A stretch of 64,000 nt of DNA. Origin: Burkholderiaceae bacterium. Lineage in GTDB: Bacteria > Pseudomonadota > Gammaproteobacteria > Burkholderiales > Burkholderiaceae_C. Position numbers and translations under genes: made by a program. The notes under the pieces are model-generated. The model ran no database searches and was not told the origin of the DNA. It worked only from the letters and a program-made list of their open reading frames with translations. Below are positions 1 through 9,115 of this stretch, piece by piece. The DNA lies in NCBI GenBank assembly GCA_016790515.1, contig JAEUOY010000079.1:1-64000 (forward strand). Reading direction: 5' to 3'. Within the stretch, counting starts at the first letter, position 1, and each line of letters opens with the position of its first letter.

Positions 1-602
1 CCGCCACCGGCGCGGCGGTGCCGGCCAAGACCATCACCCTGGGCGGCGCCTTCGGCACGCCCTACACCTACAACCACGCCGGGCTGCAGGTCGTGCCCAG
101 CGCCTTCACGCTGGGCACCACCGCCGTACCCGCGGGCAGCCGGCTGGTGTTCAACGGCTACGCCAACCCCGACCGCATCGTCGCCGTCGACCCCGCCGAC
201 GGCTCGGTCATCGCCAGCCTGGCGCTGGCCGGCAACTACGACCTCACCGCCGGTCTGTACGACGCCACCAGCGGGCATCTGTTCATCACCGACAACTCCT
301 CGGTGATGCGCGAGATCGACCCGCTCAACGGCGCGCAGGTCGGCGCGAACATCGCGTTGCCGATCAACGTGCAGTCCTGGGCCGGCATCGCCATCGACCC
401 GCTCAGCGGCAACTTCTGGATCGGCAGCAGCGGCGGCGGCGCCCGGCTCGTGGAAATCCGGCGCGACGGCAGCGAGGTCAGGCGCATCGACACCGTCAGC
501 CAGGGCCTGGACCAGGGCGAGATCTCCGGCCTGGCCTTCGCCCCCGACGGCAAGCTCTGGGTCGCCTCCACCCAGGGCGTGATCTACCGCATCACGACCT
601 GA
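1..602 (+). CDS. C-terminal part of a beta-propeller-like exported protein (5' end outside window)
   Basis: The frame is open to the left edge, so the start is outside the window and only about 200 C-terminal residues are seen. They contain repeated blade-like segments (RIVAVDPADGSV, LYDATSGHLFITD, IAIDPLSGNFWIGS, LAFAPDGKLWVAS), the pattern of NHL/YVTN-type beta-propellers. There is no C-terminal anchor, PEP-CTERM or RTX motif. It lies 49 bp upstream of a run of secretion-type genes on the same strand and could be the tail of a large surface protein exported by them; that link is inference. The specific family cannot be named from the fragment. Confidence 0.7.
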   Translation, partial: ATGAAVPAKTITLGGAFGTPYTYNHAGLQVVPSAFTLGTTAVPAGSRLVFNGYANPDRIVAVDPADGSVIASLALAGNYDLTAGLYDATSGHLFITDNSSVMREIDPLNGAQVGANIALPINVQSWAGIAIDPLSGNFWIGSSGGGARLVEIRRDGSEVRRIDTVSQGLDQGEISGLAFAPDGKLWVASTQGVIYRITT

Positions 603-651
603 TGATGGATCCGGCAATGCGCTTCATCGTCCAGCGTCCACGGGTTGCCGC

Positions 652-2490
652 ATGAACCTGCGTGACGACGCCGCGCTGCTGGCGACTGTCGCGGCCAACC
701 AGCCCGACTGGGCCAGGCTGCTGGCCGGGCCGTCGCGCGCCGCGATGGCCGAGTCCTGGCTCGGCTGGCTGTGGCCGCAGCTGCCGCAGCCGCAGCGGGC
801 GGTCGTGCTGTTCGACGAGGGCCGCGGCCTGCTGCAGGCAGTGGCCAGCCTGCCGGCCGGCGAAGGTCTGCAACCGCTGTCGCCGTGGATCGGCCGGGCT
901 GCCGCCAGCGGCCAGCCGCTGCGGCTGGCCGACGAGCAGCGCGCCGGCCATCCCTGGGTGCTGGCCCACCCGGCGGGGCTGGCTGGTCGGGTGCGGCTGG
1001 TGGTCTGCGTCGAGCTCGCGGCGGTTCCCTCGGCCGACGCCGACCGCGCCGCCGACACGCTGCAGTGGGGCCTGGGCTGGCTGGTCGCGGCGATCGCCGG
1101 CGGCCAGCAGGGCCAGGCCGAGTTGCACCTGCAGCGCTCGCGGGCGATGTTCGACCTGACGCTGGCCACGCTGGCGCACGACAGCTTCGAGCAGGCCGCG
1201 CTGGCCGCCGTCAACGGCCTGGCGCAGCGCCACCAGGCCACGCTGGTGCAGCTGGGCTGGCTGGACGGCCATGGCCTGGTGCTGCGCTCGCGCTCGAACA
1301 CCGCCTGGCACGACGAGCGTTCGGCGCTGGTGCTGCTGGCCGAGCAGGCGATGAACGAGGCGCTGGACGAGCGCCGCAACCTCGCGCTGGTCAGCGCCGA
1401 CGCTGCCGCCGCCAGCGCGCTGACGCCGGCGCTGGCCTACGCCCGTGAAGCCGGCGCCGCTGCGCTGGCGGTGGTGCTGATGCACGACCACGAGCACCCG
1501 GTCGGCGCGCTGCTGCTCGAACGGCCGCAGGCCTTCAGCGACGACGATCTGGCCTCGCTGGAGGCCCAGGCGCTGCTGCTGGCGCCGGTGCTGGCGCTGA
1601 AGCAGCGCGCCGCGCGCGGCCTGTGGGCCCATGCCCGCGAACGCAGCGCGGCCGCGCTGCACGCCACGACGGACACCTCCCGTCCGGCGCTCAAGCTGGC
1701 CGGTGCCGGCGTGGCACTGGCGCTGGCGCTGGCGGCCCTGCTGCCGGTGGACTTCCGCGTCAGCGCACCGTCGGTGGTCGAGGGCGAGATCCAGCGCGCC
1801 GCGGTGGCGCCGTTCCAGGGCTTCATCCGCGAGGCGCCGGTGCGCGCCGGCGACCCGGTCAAGCGCGGCCAGGTGCTGGCGCGGCTGGACGACAAGGACC
1901 TCCGGCTCGACCAGGCCCGCTGGGAGGCCGAACTGGAGGTCGCGCTGCGCAAGGAGCGCGAGGCCCTGGCCAGCGGCAACCGGGTCGACCAGCGGCTGGC
2001 GTCGGCGCAGGCCGCGCAGGCCAGCGCGATGCTCGAACTGGCGCAGGACAAGCTCGCGCGCACCGAGATCGTCGCGCCCTTCGACGGCGTGGTCGTTCGC
2101 GGCGACCTGTCGCAGCAACTGGGCTCGCCGGTCGAACTGGGCAAGCTGCTGTTCGAGCTGGCGCCGCTGGATGCCTGGCGGGTGATCCTGAAGATCGACG
2201 AGCGCGACATCGCCCATCTGCAGCCCGGTCAGCGCGGCGAACTGGTGCTGGCCAGCCTGCCCGGCCAGGTGCAGCCGTTCACCGTCAAGCGCATCACCTC
2301 GGTGGCGGTGGCGGAGGAGGGCCGCAACTACTTCCGGGTCGAGGCCGAACTGGCCGAGAAGACGGCACCGCTGCGCCCCGGCATGGAGGGCGTGGCCAAG
2401 GTCGACGCCGGCCGCGCGAGCCTGCTGTGGGTCTGGACCCACCGCTGGCTCGACTGGCTGCGCCTGACGGCCTGGGAATGGCGCCCGTGA
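652..2490 (+). CDS. GAF-like/HlyD fusion, membrane-fusion adaptor
   Basis: 612 residues. Residues 1 to about 340 are soluble and probably cytoplasmic. They look like one or two degenerate GAF-type sensor domains, for example the stretch around AQRHQATLVQLGWLDGHGL and the later VGALLLERPQAFSDDDL. One membrane helix follows at about 346-365 (LAGAGVALALALAALLP). The rest is an HlyD/periplasmic adaptor: the half-lipoyl segments FIREAPVRAGDPVKRGQVLARLD and KLARTEIVAPFDGVVVRGDL flank a coiled-coil hairpin, then come beta-barrel segments (GQRGELVLASLPG). Adaptors of this family bridge inner-membrane exporters to the outer membrane. A sensor-type N-terminus on an adaptor is unusual. The next gene starts 10 bp downstream. 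Confidence 0.8.
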   Translation: MNLRDDAALLATVAANQPDWARLLAGPSRAAMAESWLGWLWPQLPQPQRAVVLFDEGRGLLQAVASLPAGEGLQPLSPWIGRAAASGQPLRLADEQRAGHPWVLAHPAGLAGRVRLVVCVELAAVPSADADRAADTLQWGLGWLVAAIAGGQQGQAELHLQRSRAMFDLTLATLAHDSFEQAALAAVNGLAQRHQATLVQLGWLDGHGLVLRSRSNTAWHDERSALVLLAEQAMNEALDERRNLALVSADAAAASALTPALAYAREAGAAALAVVLMHDHEHPVGALLLERPQAFSDDDLASLEAQALLLAPVLALKQRAARGLWAHARERSAAALHATTDTSRPALKLAGAGVALALALAALLPVDFRVSAPSVVEGEIQRAAVAPFQGFIREAPVRAGDPVKRGQVLARLDDKDLRLDQARWEAELEVALRKEREALASGNRVDQRLASAQAAQASAMLELAQDKLARTEIVAPFDGVVVRGDLSQQLGSPVELGKLLFELAPLDAWRVILKIDERDIAHLQPGQRGELVLASLPGQVQPFTVKRITSVAVAEEGRNYFRVEAELAEKTAPLRPGMEGVAKVDAGRASLLWVWTHRWLDWLRLTAWEWRP

Positions 2491-2500
2491 CCGCCCCCCG

Positions 2501-4651
2501 ATGAGCAGCGCGCTGGGTTCGGGCCAGTGGTACCGCATCGCCGGGCTCTCGCCGCGGCTGCGCGCCCACCTGCGGGTCCACCGCCATGTCTACCGCGGCA
2601 AGGTCTGGTATGCGGTCGAGGACCGCGTCTCCGGCCGCCAGCACCGCTTCAACCCGGCGGCCTGGCGGGTGCTCAGGCAGCTCGACGGCCGGCAGACGAT
2701 GCAGGCGATCTGGGACGCCCTGCTGACCGACCTGCAGGACGACACCCCGACCCAGGACGAGATCGTCCAGCTGCTCGGCCAGCTCAATGCCGCCGACCTG
2801 CTGAGCCTGGACGCCACGCCCGATGTCGCCGAGCTGTTCCAGCGCCGCGAGAAGCAGCAGCGCCAGCGGCTGATGAGCCGGGTGCTGAACCCGCTGTCGC
2901 TGCGCTTTCCGCTGTGGGACCCCGACCGGGTGCTGCAGGCCCTGGCCCGGGCCCTGGCGCCGTTGCCGCAATGGGGACTGGTCCTGGGCTGGCTGGCGGT
3001 GGTGCTGCCGGCGCTGCTGATGCTGCCGCCGCACTGGGCCGAGCTCAGCGGCAACTTCGGCGAGCGGCTGATGGCCGCCGACAACCTCTGGGTGCTGGCG
3101 CTGAGCTTCCCGCTGCTGAAGGCGGCACACGAGATGGCGCATGGCCTGGCAGTGCGGCTGCGCGGCGGCGAGGTCCACGAAATGGGGCTGATGCTGCTGC
3201 TGTTCTACCCGGTGCCCTATGTCGACGCGTCGGCGGCGAACGCCTTCGCCGACAAGCGCCAGCGCATCGTGGTGGGCGCCGCCGGCATGGCCGCCGAGAT
3301 CTGGCTCGCCGCGCTGGCCTTCTTCGCCTGGCTGCTGCTCGAGCCCGGCCTGGCGCGTGCGCTGGCCTACAACCTGATGGTCATCGGCGGCATCAGCACC
3401 GTGCTGTTCAATGCCAACCCGCTGCTGCGCTACGACGGCTACTACATCCTGGCCGACGCGATCGAGATCCCCAACCTGGGCCAGCGCGCCAACGCCTGGT
3501 GGCTGTACCTGATCTCGCGCCATGCGCTGGGCGTGCGCTCGGCCACGCCGCCGCCGGGCACCCGGGCCGAGCGCCGCTGGTTCCTCGCCTATGCCCCGTC
3601 GGCCGCGGCCTACCGGCTGTTCGTCAGCTTCGGCATCGCCTGGTTCGTCGCCCAGCATTACTTCTTCGTCGGCGTGCTGCTGGCCGCCTGGTCGCTGGTC
3701 ACGGTGCTGCTGCTGCCGCTGGGCAAGGGGCTGAAGGCGCTGCTCACGCAGCCGCAATACACCTCGCGCGCCAGCCGGGTCTGGGGCGCTCTGGGCATCG
3801 CCACGGCGGCACTGGTGCTGGCGCTGTTCGTGCTGCCGATGCCCCACCACACGCCGGCGCAGGGCATCGTCGGTCTGCCCGACAACGCGATGCTGCGCGC
3901 CGGCGCCGACGGCTTCGTCGTGCGGGTGATCGCGGCACCCGGCACGATGGTCGACGCCGGCCAGCCGCTGCTGGAGACCCACGACCCGGCGCAGCTGGCC
4001 CGCTGGCGCGAACAGCAGGCGCGGGTCGCGCAGCAGCAGGCCCGGCTCGACGCCGCCTGGAACAAGCCCGCCGAAGCCGGCCGCATGAACGACGAGCTGC
4101 AGCGTGAAACGGCCGCCCTGGCCCGGCTGGAGGACGAGCTGGCGCAATGGCAGCTGCGCCCGGCCGCGGCCGGGCGGCTGTTGATCGACCAGCCCGAGGA
4201 CCTGCCCGGCCGCTTCGTGCGCAAGGGCGAGCGCATCGGCCATGTGCTGGGCGACCAGGTGCCGCTGGTGCGGGTGATCGTGCCGCAGGCCGAGGCCGAA
4301 TGGGCGCGCTCGCGCACCCGCGCGGTCGAGGTGCTGCTGCCCCAGCACAGCGGCCAGATCCTGCCGGCGCGGCTGGTGCGCGCGGTGCCGCAGGCCAGCC
4401 GCGAGCTGCCCAGCCCGGCGCTGGGCCAGCAGGGCGGCGGCGCGCTGGTGACCGACCCGCGTGAACGCGACGGCAACAAGGCGATGCAGGCGCTGTTCGA
4501 GTTCGAGATCGAGGTGCCGGCGCTGCGCGCCGCGCAGCCGCTGCCGCTGGGCAGCCGGGCCCAGGTCAGCTTCGAGCATGCCGCCGAGCCGATCGGCTGG
4601 CGCTGGCTGCGCCGGCTGCGCACCCAGCTGCTGTCGCAGTTCCACCTGTGA
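2501..4651 (+). CDS. PqqD-like/M50 site-2 protease/HlyD fusion
   Basis: 716 residues. The N-terminal 110 residues resemble a PqqD domain (HRFNPAAWRVLRQLDG, then QDEIVQLLGQLNAADLL). PqqD domains bind leader peptides of modified peptides. Several membrane helices follow with M50 metalloprotease motifs: H210-E-M-A-H214 in a helix and NPLLRYDGYYILAD further on, the usual NxxxxxDG site. From about residue 460 the protein becomes an HlyD-type adaptor with a lipoyl half-motif (GADGFVVRVIAAPGTMVDAG), a coiled coil around RWREQQARVAQQQARLDAAW, and beta-barrel. I infer recognition, processing and hand-over of an exported substrate. It sits between two genes of the same apparent export system. Confidence 0.82.
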   Translation: MSSALGSGQWYRIAGLSPRLRAHLRVHRHVYRGKVWYAVEDRVSGRQHRFNPAAWRVLRQLDGRQTMQAIWDALLTDLQDDTPTQDEIVQLLGQLNAADLLSLDATPDVAELFQRREKQQRQRLMSRVLNPLSLRFPLWDPDRVLQALARALAPLPQWGLVLGWLAVVLPALLMLPPHWAELSGNFGERLMAADNLWVLALSFPLLKAAHEMAHGLAVRLRGGEVHEMGLMLLLFYPVPYVDASAANAFADKRQRIVVGAAGMAAEIWLAALAFFAWLLLEPGLARALAYNLMVIGGISTVLFNANPLLRYDGYYILADAIEIPNLGQRANAWWLYLISRHALGVRSATPPPGTRAERRWFLAYAPSAAAYRLFVSFGIAWFVAQHYFFVGVLLAAWSLVTVLLLPLGKGLKALLTQPQYTSRASRVWGALGIATAALVLALFVLPMPHHTPAQGIVGLPDNAMLRAGADGFVVRVIAAPGTMVDAGQPLLETHDPAQLARWREQQARVAQQQARLDAAWNKPAEAGRMNDELQRETAALARLEDELAQWQLRPAAAGRLLIDQPEDLPGRFVRKGERIGHVLGDQVPLVRVIVPQAEAEWARSRTRAVEVLLPQHSGQILPARLVRAVPQASRELPSPALGQQGGGALVTDPRERDGNKAMQALFEFEIEVPALRAAQPLPLGSRAQVSFEHAAEPIGWRWLRRLRTQLLSQFHL

Positions 4652-4667
4652 TCACCCCGGCGTGGCC

Positions 4668-6695
4668 ATGAGGACCTCCCCGCTGCTGCTGCCTGCCGGC
4701 CTGGCCGGCGGCGAGCACAGCACGGTGGCGCGCAGCGTCTACGCCCAGCGGCCCGACAGGCCGGATCGACCGCTCGACGACTGGGTGCGCGCCAGGCTGG
4801 GGCCCATCGGCCACCGCTGGCACGACCGCGCGGCCTGGCTGCGCGGCATTGCCGCGGCGGCCGCGCAGCGGCGCGCCGCGGTCCAGTCGCTGGACGACCC
4901 GGCGCTGCGCTCGCGCCTGCCGCTGCTGGCGCGCCAGGTCTGGCAGGGCGGCCACCCGGCGCGGCCCGACCGCGCGGCCCAGGCGGTGGCGCTGGCCGAG
5001 GGCCTCGCGCTGGTGCGCGAGATGGCCCGCCGCACGCTGGCGATGGAACCCTACGAGGCCCAGCTGATGGGCGCCGCGGCGCTCGCCGCCGGCCTGCTGG
5101 CCGAGATGCAGACCGGCGAAGGCAAGACCCTGACCGCCGGCATCGCCGCCGCGCTGATGGCCCATGCCGGCGTGCCGGTGCACGTGGCCACCGTCAACGA
5201 CTACCTGGCGCAGCGCGATGCCGACGAGATGCGGCCGCTGTTCGACCGCCTGGGCCTGCGGGTGGGCACCATCGTCAGCGGCATGGACCCGACCAGCCGG
5301 CGCGCCGCCTACGCCTGCGAAGTGACCTACTGCACCGGCAAGGAACTGGTGTTCGACTACCTGAAGGACCGCGCGGCGATCGGCGCCGAATCGAGCCAGG
5401 CGCGCCAGCGGCTGGGCGGCCTGCTCGGCGCCGGCCCCGCGCCGCTGCTGCTGCGCGGCCTGCACTTCGCGATCATCGACGAGGCCGACAGCATCTTCAT
5501 CGACGAGGCGCGAACACCGCTGATCCTGTCGGAGAAGGCCGGCGCGGCGCCCGACGGCGGGCTCTACGCCGAGGCGCTGGCGCTGGCGAAGCAGATGGCC
5601 GAGGGCGAGCATTTCCTGATCCGCCACGCCCACCGCGAACTGCTGCTGACACCTGCCGGCCGCCAGTGGCTGACCGAGCGCTGCCTGACGCTGGGCCGCG
5701 AATGGACGGTGCGCACCGCGCGCGAGCAGCTGGCCTCGCAGGCCCTGCGCGCGCTGCACCTGTTCCACCGCGACCAGCACTACATCGTGCGCGACGACGA
5801 GGTGCAGATCGTCGACGAGCAGACCGGCCGCGCGCTGCCCGGCCGCATCTGGGAACAGGCGCTGCACCAGATGGTCGAGTGCAAGGAGGGCTGCGCCTAT
5901 TCCGACGCCACGCGAACGCTGGCGCGCATCACCTACCAGCGCTTCTTCCGCCGCTACCTGCGGCTCGCCGGCATGACCGGCACCGCGCAGGAGGTGCGCG
6001 GCGAGCTCTGGCGCGTCTACGGCCTCGAGACCGTGGTGATCCCGACCCACCGGCCCTGCCAGCGCCGCCACGGGCCCACCCGCTGCCTGGCCACCGAGGC
6101 CGACAAGTGGCAGGCGATCGCCGAACAGGTCCGGATGCTGGCGGCGGCCGGCCGGGCGGTGCTGGTGGGCACCCGCTCGGTCGCCGCCTCCGAGCGGCTG
6201 GCGGCGGTGCTGACGGCCCGGGGCGTGCCGCACCGGGTGCTCAATGCCCGGCAGGATGCCGACGAGGCCGCGCTGGTGCGTGCCGCCGGCGAGCCCGGCA
6301 CCGTGACGGTGGCCACCAACATGGCCGGGCGCGGCACCGACATCAAGCCGCCGGCAGCGGTCAAGGCGCGGGGCGGGCTGCACGTGATCCTGAGCGAGTT
6401 CCACGAATCGCCGCGGGTCGACCGCCAGCTGTTCGGCCGCGCCGCGCGCCAGGGCGACCCGGGCAGCGTCGAGGCGATCGTCAGCCTCGAGGATGCGATC
6501 TTCGTGCACCATGCCGGCGCCGCGCTGACGCTGGCCGGGCGGCTGGGACGCTGGTCACGGCACCGCCGCGTCGTCGAGCTGCTGCGGCGCAATGCCCAGC
6601 GGCGGGCCGAACGCATCCACGCCCGCACCCGCGCCGCGGCGATGAAACACGACCAACAGATCGAGACCCTGCTGTGCTTCTCCGGAAAGAACTGA
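4668..6695 (+). CDS. SecA-like translocation ATPase, short paralog
   Basis: 675 residues against about 900 for housekeeping SecA. Hallmarks are present: Walker A GEGKT near residue 150 (LLAEMQTGEGKTLTAGIAAA), VATVNDYLAQRDADEM, IIDEADSIFIDEARTPLILS near 270, GMTGTAQEV, VATNMAGRGTDIK, and RQLFGRAARQGDPGS. The protein stops soon after the second RecA domain and lacks the C-terminal SecB/zinc-binding tail. The scaffold and wing regions are also reduced. I take ATG 4668 as the start, 16 bp after the upstream stop; the open frame upstream is only a shadow of the previous gene. Expected role: powering membrane passage of a dedicated substrate, like accessory SecA2 proteins. It overlaps the next gene by 22 bp. 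Confidence 0.85.
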   Translation: MRTSPLLLPAGLAGGEHSTVARSVYAQRPDRPDRPLDDWVRARLGPIGHRWHDRAAWLRGIAAAAAQRRAAVQSLDDPALRSRLPLLARQVWQGGHPARPDRAAQAVALAEGLALVREMARRTLAMEPYEAQLMGAAALAAGLLAEMQTGEGKTLTAGIAAALMAHAGVPVHVATVNDYLAQRDADEMRPLFDRLGLRVGTIVSGMDPTSRRAAYACEVTYCTGKELVFDYLKDRAAIGAESSQARQRLGGLLGAGPAPLLLRGLHFAIIDEADSIFIDEARTPLILSEKAGAAPDGGLYAEALALAKQMAEGEHFLIRHAHRELLLTPAGRQWLTERCLTLGREWTVRTAREQLASQALRALHLFHRDQHYIVRDDEVQIVDEQTGRALPGRIWEQALHQMVECKEGCAYSDATRTLARITYQRFFRRYLRLAGMTGTAQEVRGELWRVYGLETVVIPTHRPCQRRHGPTRCLATEADKWQAIAEQVRMLAAAGRAVLVGTRSVAASERLAAVLTARGVPHRVLNARQDADEAALVRAAGEPGTVTVATNMAGRGTDIKPPAAVKARGGLHVILSEFHESPRVDRQLFGRAARQGDPGSVEAIVSLEDAIFVHHAGAALTLAGRLGRWSRHRRVVELLRRNAQRRAERIHARTRAAAMKHDQQIETLLCFSGKN

Positions 6696-7501
6696 ACCGA
6701 TCCGCCCTTGCGCTGGTGCTGGCCGTGCTGACGCTGGCGCCGGCCGCCGTCGAGGCCGCCGGCGCCAGCCTGTGCCTGATGGAACCCTGGGCGCGCATCT
6801 CGCTGCGCAGCCCGATCACGACGACCATCGCGGCGATGCTGGTCGACCGCGGCGCGCAGGTGCGCAAGGGCCAGCCGCTGGTGCAGCTGGACGCCAGCGT
6901 CGAGCAGGCGGCGCTGGCCGGCGCCAGGTACCGCGTCGTGATGGAAGGCGCGGTCAAGGCCGCCGAGGCCCGGCTGGCACACGCCAAGGCACGGCTGCAG
7001 CGGCGCGACGAGCTGCGCCAGCAGAACTACATCTCGGCGCAGGACCGCGACGACGCCGAAGCCGAGGTGCGCATCGCCACCGCCGACCTGGCCGAGGCCA
7101 ACGACAACCGCGAGATCGCCCGGCTCGACGTGCTGCGACTGACCGCCGAGGTCAACCGCCGCACCATCACCAGCCCGATCAACGGCGTCGTCACCGAGCG
7201 GCTGCAGCACCCCGGTGAACTGGCACAGAGCGGCGACACCGGCCAGGCCGTGCTGAAGCTGGCGCAGACCGACCCGGTGCGCGTCGAGGTGGTGCTGCCG
7301 GCTGCGCGCTACGGCAAGACCCGCGTCGGCGACCTGGTCACGGTCAGGCCCGAGCCGCCGTTTTCCGGCAGCTACAAGGCCGTCGTGCGGGTCGTCGACC
7401 CGGTGGTCGACTCGGCCAGCGGCACCTTCGGCATCCGGCTGGAGATCCCCAACCCCAAGGGCGAGGTGCTGACCGGCGTGAAGTGCTCGGCCGAGCTGTA
7501 G
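6674..7501 (+). CDS. HlyD-type periplasmic adaptor protein
   Basis: 275 residues from GTG 6674, which lies inside the end of the SecA-like gene and gives a clean signal peptide (RSALALVLAVLTLAPAAVEA). No ATG exists at a suitable place. Family features: the half-lipoyl motif AAMLVDRGAQVRKGQPLVQLD, an alpha-hairpin containing RLQRRDELRQQNYISAQDRD, the second lipoyl half (RRTITSPINGVVTERLQHPG) and a beta-barrel ending VLTGVKCSAEL. It resembles short RND/type I adaptor subunits. The overlap with the ATPase gene suggests the two are translationally coupled. No RND pump, ABC exporter or TolC-like gene is visible in this window. Confidence 0.8.
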   Translation: MLLRKELNRSALALVLAVLTLAPAAVEAAGASLCLMEPWARISLRSPITTTIAAMLVDRGAQVRKGQPLVQLDASVEQAALAGARYRVVMEGAVKAAEARLAHAKARLQRRDELRQQNYISAQDRDDAEAEVRIATADLAEANDNREIARLDVLRLTAEVNRRTITSPINGVVTERLQHPGELAQSGDTGQAVLKLAQTDPVRVEVVLPAARYGKTRVGDLVTVRPEPPFSGSYKAVVRVVDPVVDSASGTFGIRLEIPNPKGEVLTGVKCSAEL

Positions 7502-7513
7502 CCCGGCCGCCGT

Positions 7514-9115
7514 TCAGGCCGGCGCCAGCACCTGGAAGCCGTGGGTGCCGTCGCGGCCGAGCTGCGCGACCAGGCCGAACTCCCAGTCCAGATAGGCCTG
7601 CATTGCCGCGCGCGGCGCATCGGTGCCTTCGTAGGGGCGGCGGTAGCGGTCGATGCGCGGGCTGAGGCAGCCGGCCTCGCCGCTGGCCAGCGGCCGGCCT
7701 TCGGCAGCCCAGGCGGCGGTGCCGCCGGCCAGCACCGCGACCGGCCGGCCGCTCAGCCGCGCGGCATCGGCGGCGGCCAGGCGTGCCAGGTCCTCGGGGC
7801 CGGTGACGACGATCCGGCCGGACCGCGGCAGGCGTGGCAACACATGGGCCAGCTGCGCGCGCAGCACCCACTGCGCGCCGGGGACGTGGCCCTTGACATG
7901 CGCGGCGCTGGTGCCGACGTCGAGCAGCTGCACCTCGCCGCTCGACAGCGCTGCGGTCAGCGCGGCGGGCGTGAGGGTCGGCACCGTGGGCAGCTCGGCG
8001 CCCGGCGGCACCCAGGCTCCGGTGGCCAGCGCGGCCGGCGGCGCATCGGTCAGCCAGGCGACCTCCCAGCCGAGCTGGGCCAGCCAGTGCGCGGTCATCG
8101 GCGCACGCACGCCGTCGCTGTCGGGCCCGCCATCGGCCAGCACGATGCGCGCGCCGCGCACCGCGGCGTAGACATCGGTCTCCTGCACGAGCTGGCCGCC
8201 GGGCGCGCTGCCGAAACCCGGGCGGTGGCCGGCCGCGTAGTCCTCGGGCGTGCGCACGTCCCAGCAGTACAGCGTGCGGCGGCGGTCGGCTTGCCAGGCA
8301 GCCAGGCCGGCGGCGTCGAGCCGGATCGCGCCAGCGCGGTCGGCCAACGATTGCGCGGCGCGGCGGGCCGCGGCCAGGCTTGCCGCGCTGGCCGGGCCGA
8401 AGCGGCGCTGCGCACCATGGTCGAGTTCGAAGCCGGCCAGCGTCCAGCCGATCGTGCCGTTGCGCAAGGCCGCCACCGGGTTCGGGATGCCGGCGTTGAC
8501 CAGGCTCTGCGTGCCGATGATGCTGCGGGTGCGGCCGGCGCAGTTGACGATCACCCGGGTGGCCGGGTCGGGCGCCAGGTCGCGCACATGCAGCACCAGC
8601 TCGGCGCCGGGCACGCTGGTGCCGCCCGGGATGCTCATCGTCCGGTATTCGTCGAAGCGGCGGGCGTCGAGCACGACGACATCGGCGCCGCCGTCGATCA
8701 GCGCCTTGACCTCCTCGGCCGGCAGCGACGGCGTGTGGCGCTGATGCTCGACCAGTTCGCCGAAGGCCTTGCTCGGCACGTTGACGTCGCGGAACAGCTC
8801 GCCGCCGCCGTCGCGCCAGCCCTGCAGCCCGCCGGCAAGCAGCCGCACATCGGTGTAGCCCAGGTCCTGCAGGCGGCGCGCCGCCGGCTCGGCCAGGCCT
8901 TCGCCGTCGTCGTAGACGGCGATCGGCACGTCGCGCCGCGGCAGCCGCCACGGTGCGTCGAGCTCGATGCGGCCGGCCGACAACTGCACCGCGAACAGCG
9001 GGTGGGCCTGCGCGTAAGGGTCTTCCTCGCGCACGTCGACCAAGGCGATCTCGCGCTTCGCGCGCAGCGCCTCGCGCACCGCCTCGGGGTGGATCGTCGG
9101 CAGCGGCGCGGTCAT
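7514..9115 (-). CDS. Four-domain rhodanese-type sulfurtransferase
   Basis: 533 residues with four rhodanese-like repeats of roughly 125 residues each. Only the second has a canonical active-site loop (C192 in VNCAGRTRS). In the others the cysteine position holds Asp or Gly (VYDDGEG, LADGGPD, VTGPEDL), so they are probably structural or regulatory. ATG 9115 is preceded by a strong GGAGGG site and overlaps the stop of the thiol dioxygenase gene by 4 bp (ATGA). Rhodaneses move sulfane sulfur. Here the likely job is to handle sulfur or sulfite products from thiol oxidation by the partner gene; that role is inferred from context. Confidence 0.9.
   Translation of the reverse strand: MTAPLPTIHPEAVREALRAKREIALVDVREEDPYAQAHPLFAVQLSAGRIELDAPWRLPRRDVPIAVYDDGEGLAEPAARRLQDLGYTDVRLLAGGLQGWRDGGGELFRDVNVPSKAFGELVEHQRHTPSLPAEEVKALIDGGADVVVLDARRFDEYRTMSIPGGTSVPGAELVLHVRDLAPDPATRVIVNCAGRTRSIIGTQSLVNAGIPNPVAALRNGTIGWTLAGFELDHGAQRRFGPASAASLAAARRAAQSLADRAGAIRLDAAGLAAWQADRRRTLYCWDVRTPEDYAAGHRPGFGSAPGGQLVQETDVYAAVRGARIVLADGGPDSDGVRAPMTAHWLAQLGWEVAWLTDAPPAALATGAWVPPGAELPTVPTLTPAALTAALSSGEVQLLDVGTSAAHVKGHVPGAQWVLRAQLAHVLPRLPRSGRIVVTGPEDLARLAAADAARLSGRPVAVLAGGTAAWAAEGRPLASGEAGCLSPRIDRYRRPYEGTDAPRAAMQAYLDWEFGLVAQLGRDGTHGFQVLAPA

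Noticed and set aside
592-4645. Long minus-strand open frames opposite the HlyD and M50 genes (648 and 783 codons)
   Set aside because: Gln/Arg/Gly-rich translations with no motif, typical antisense frames in high-G+C DNA. The plus-strand genes have clear family motifs.
7502-7540. Inverted CCGGCC/GGCCGG pair between the convergent HlyD and rhodanese genes as a terminator
   Set aside because: Six-base G+C palindromes are frequent here, there is no T-run, and the pair lies partly inside the rhodanese gene.
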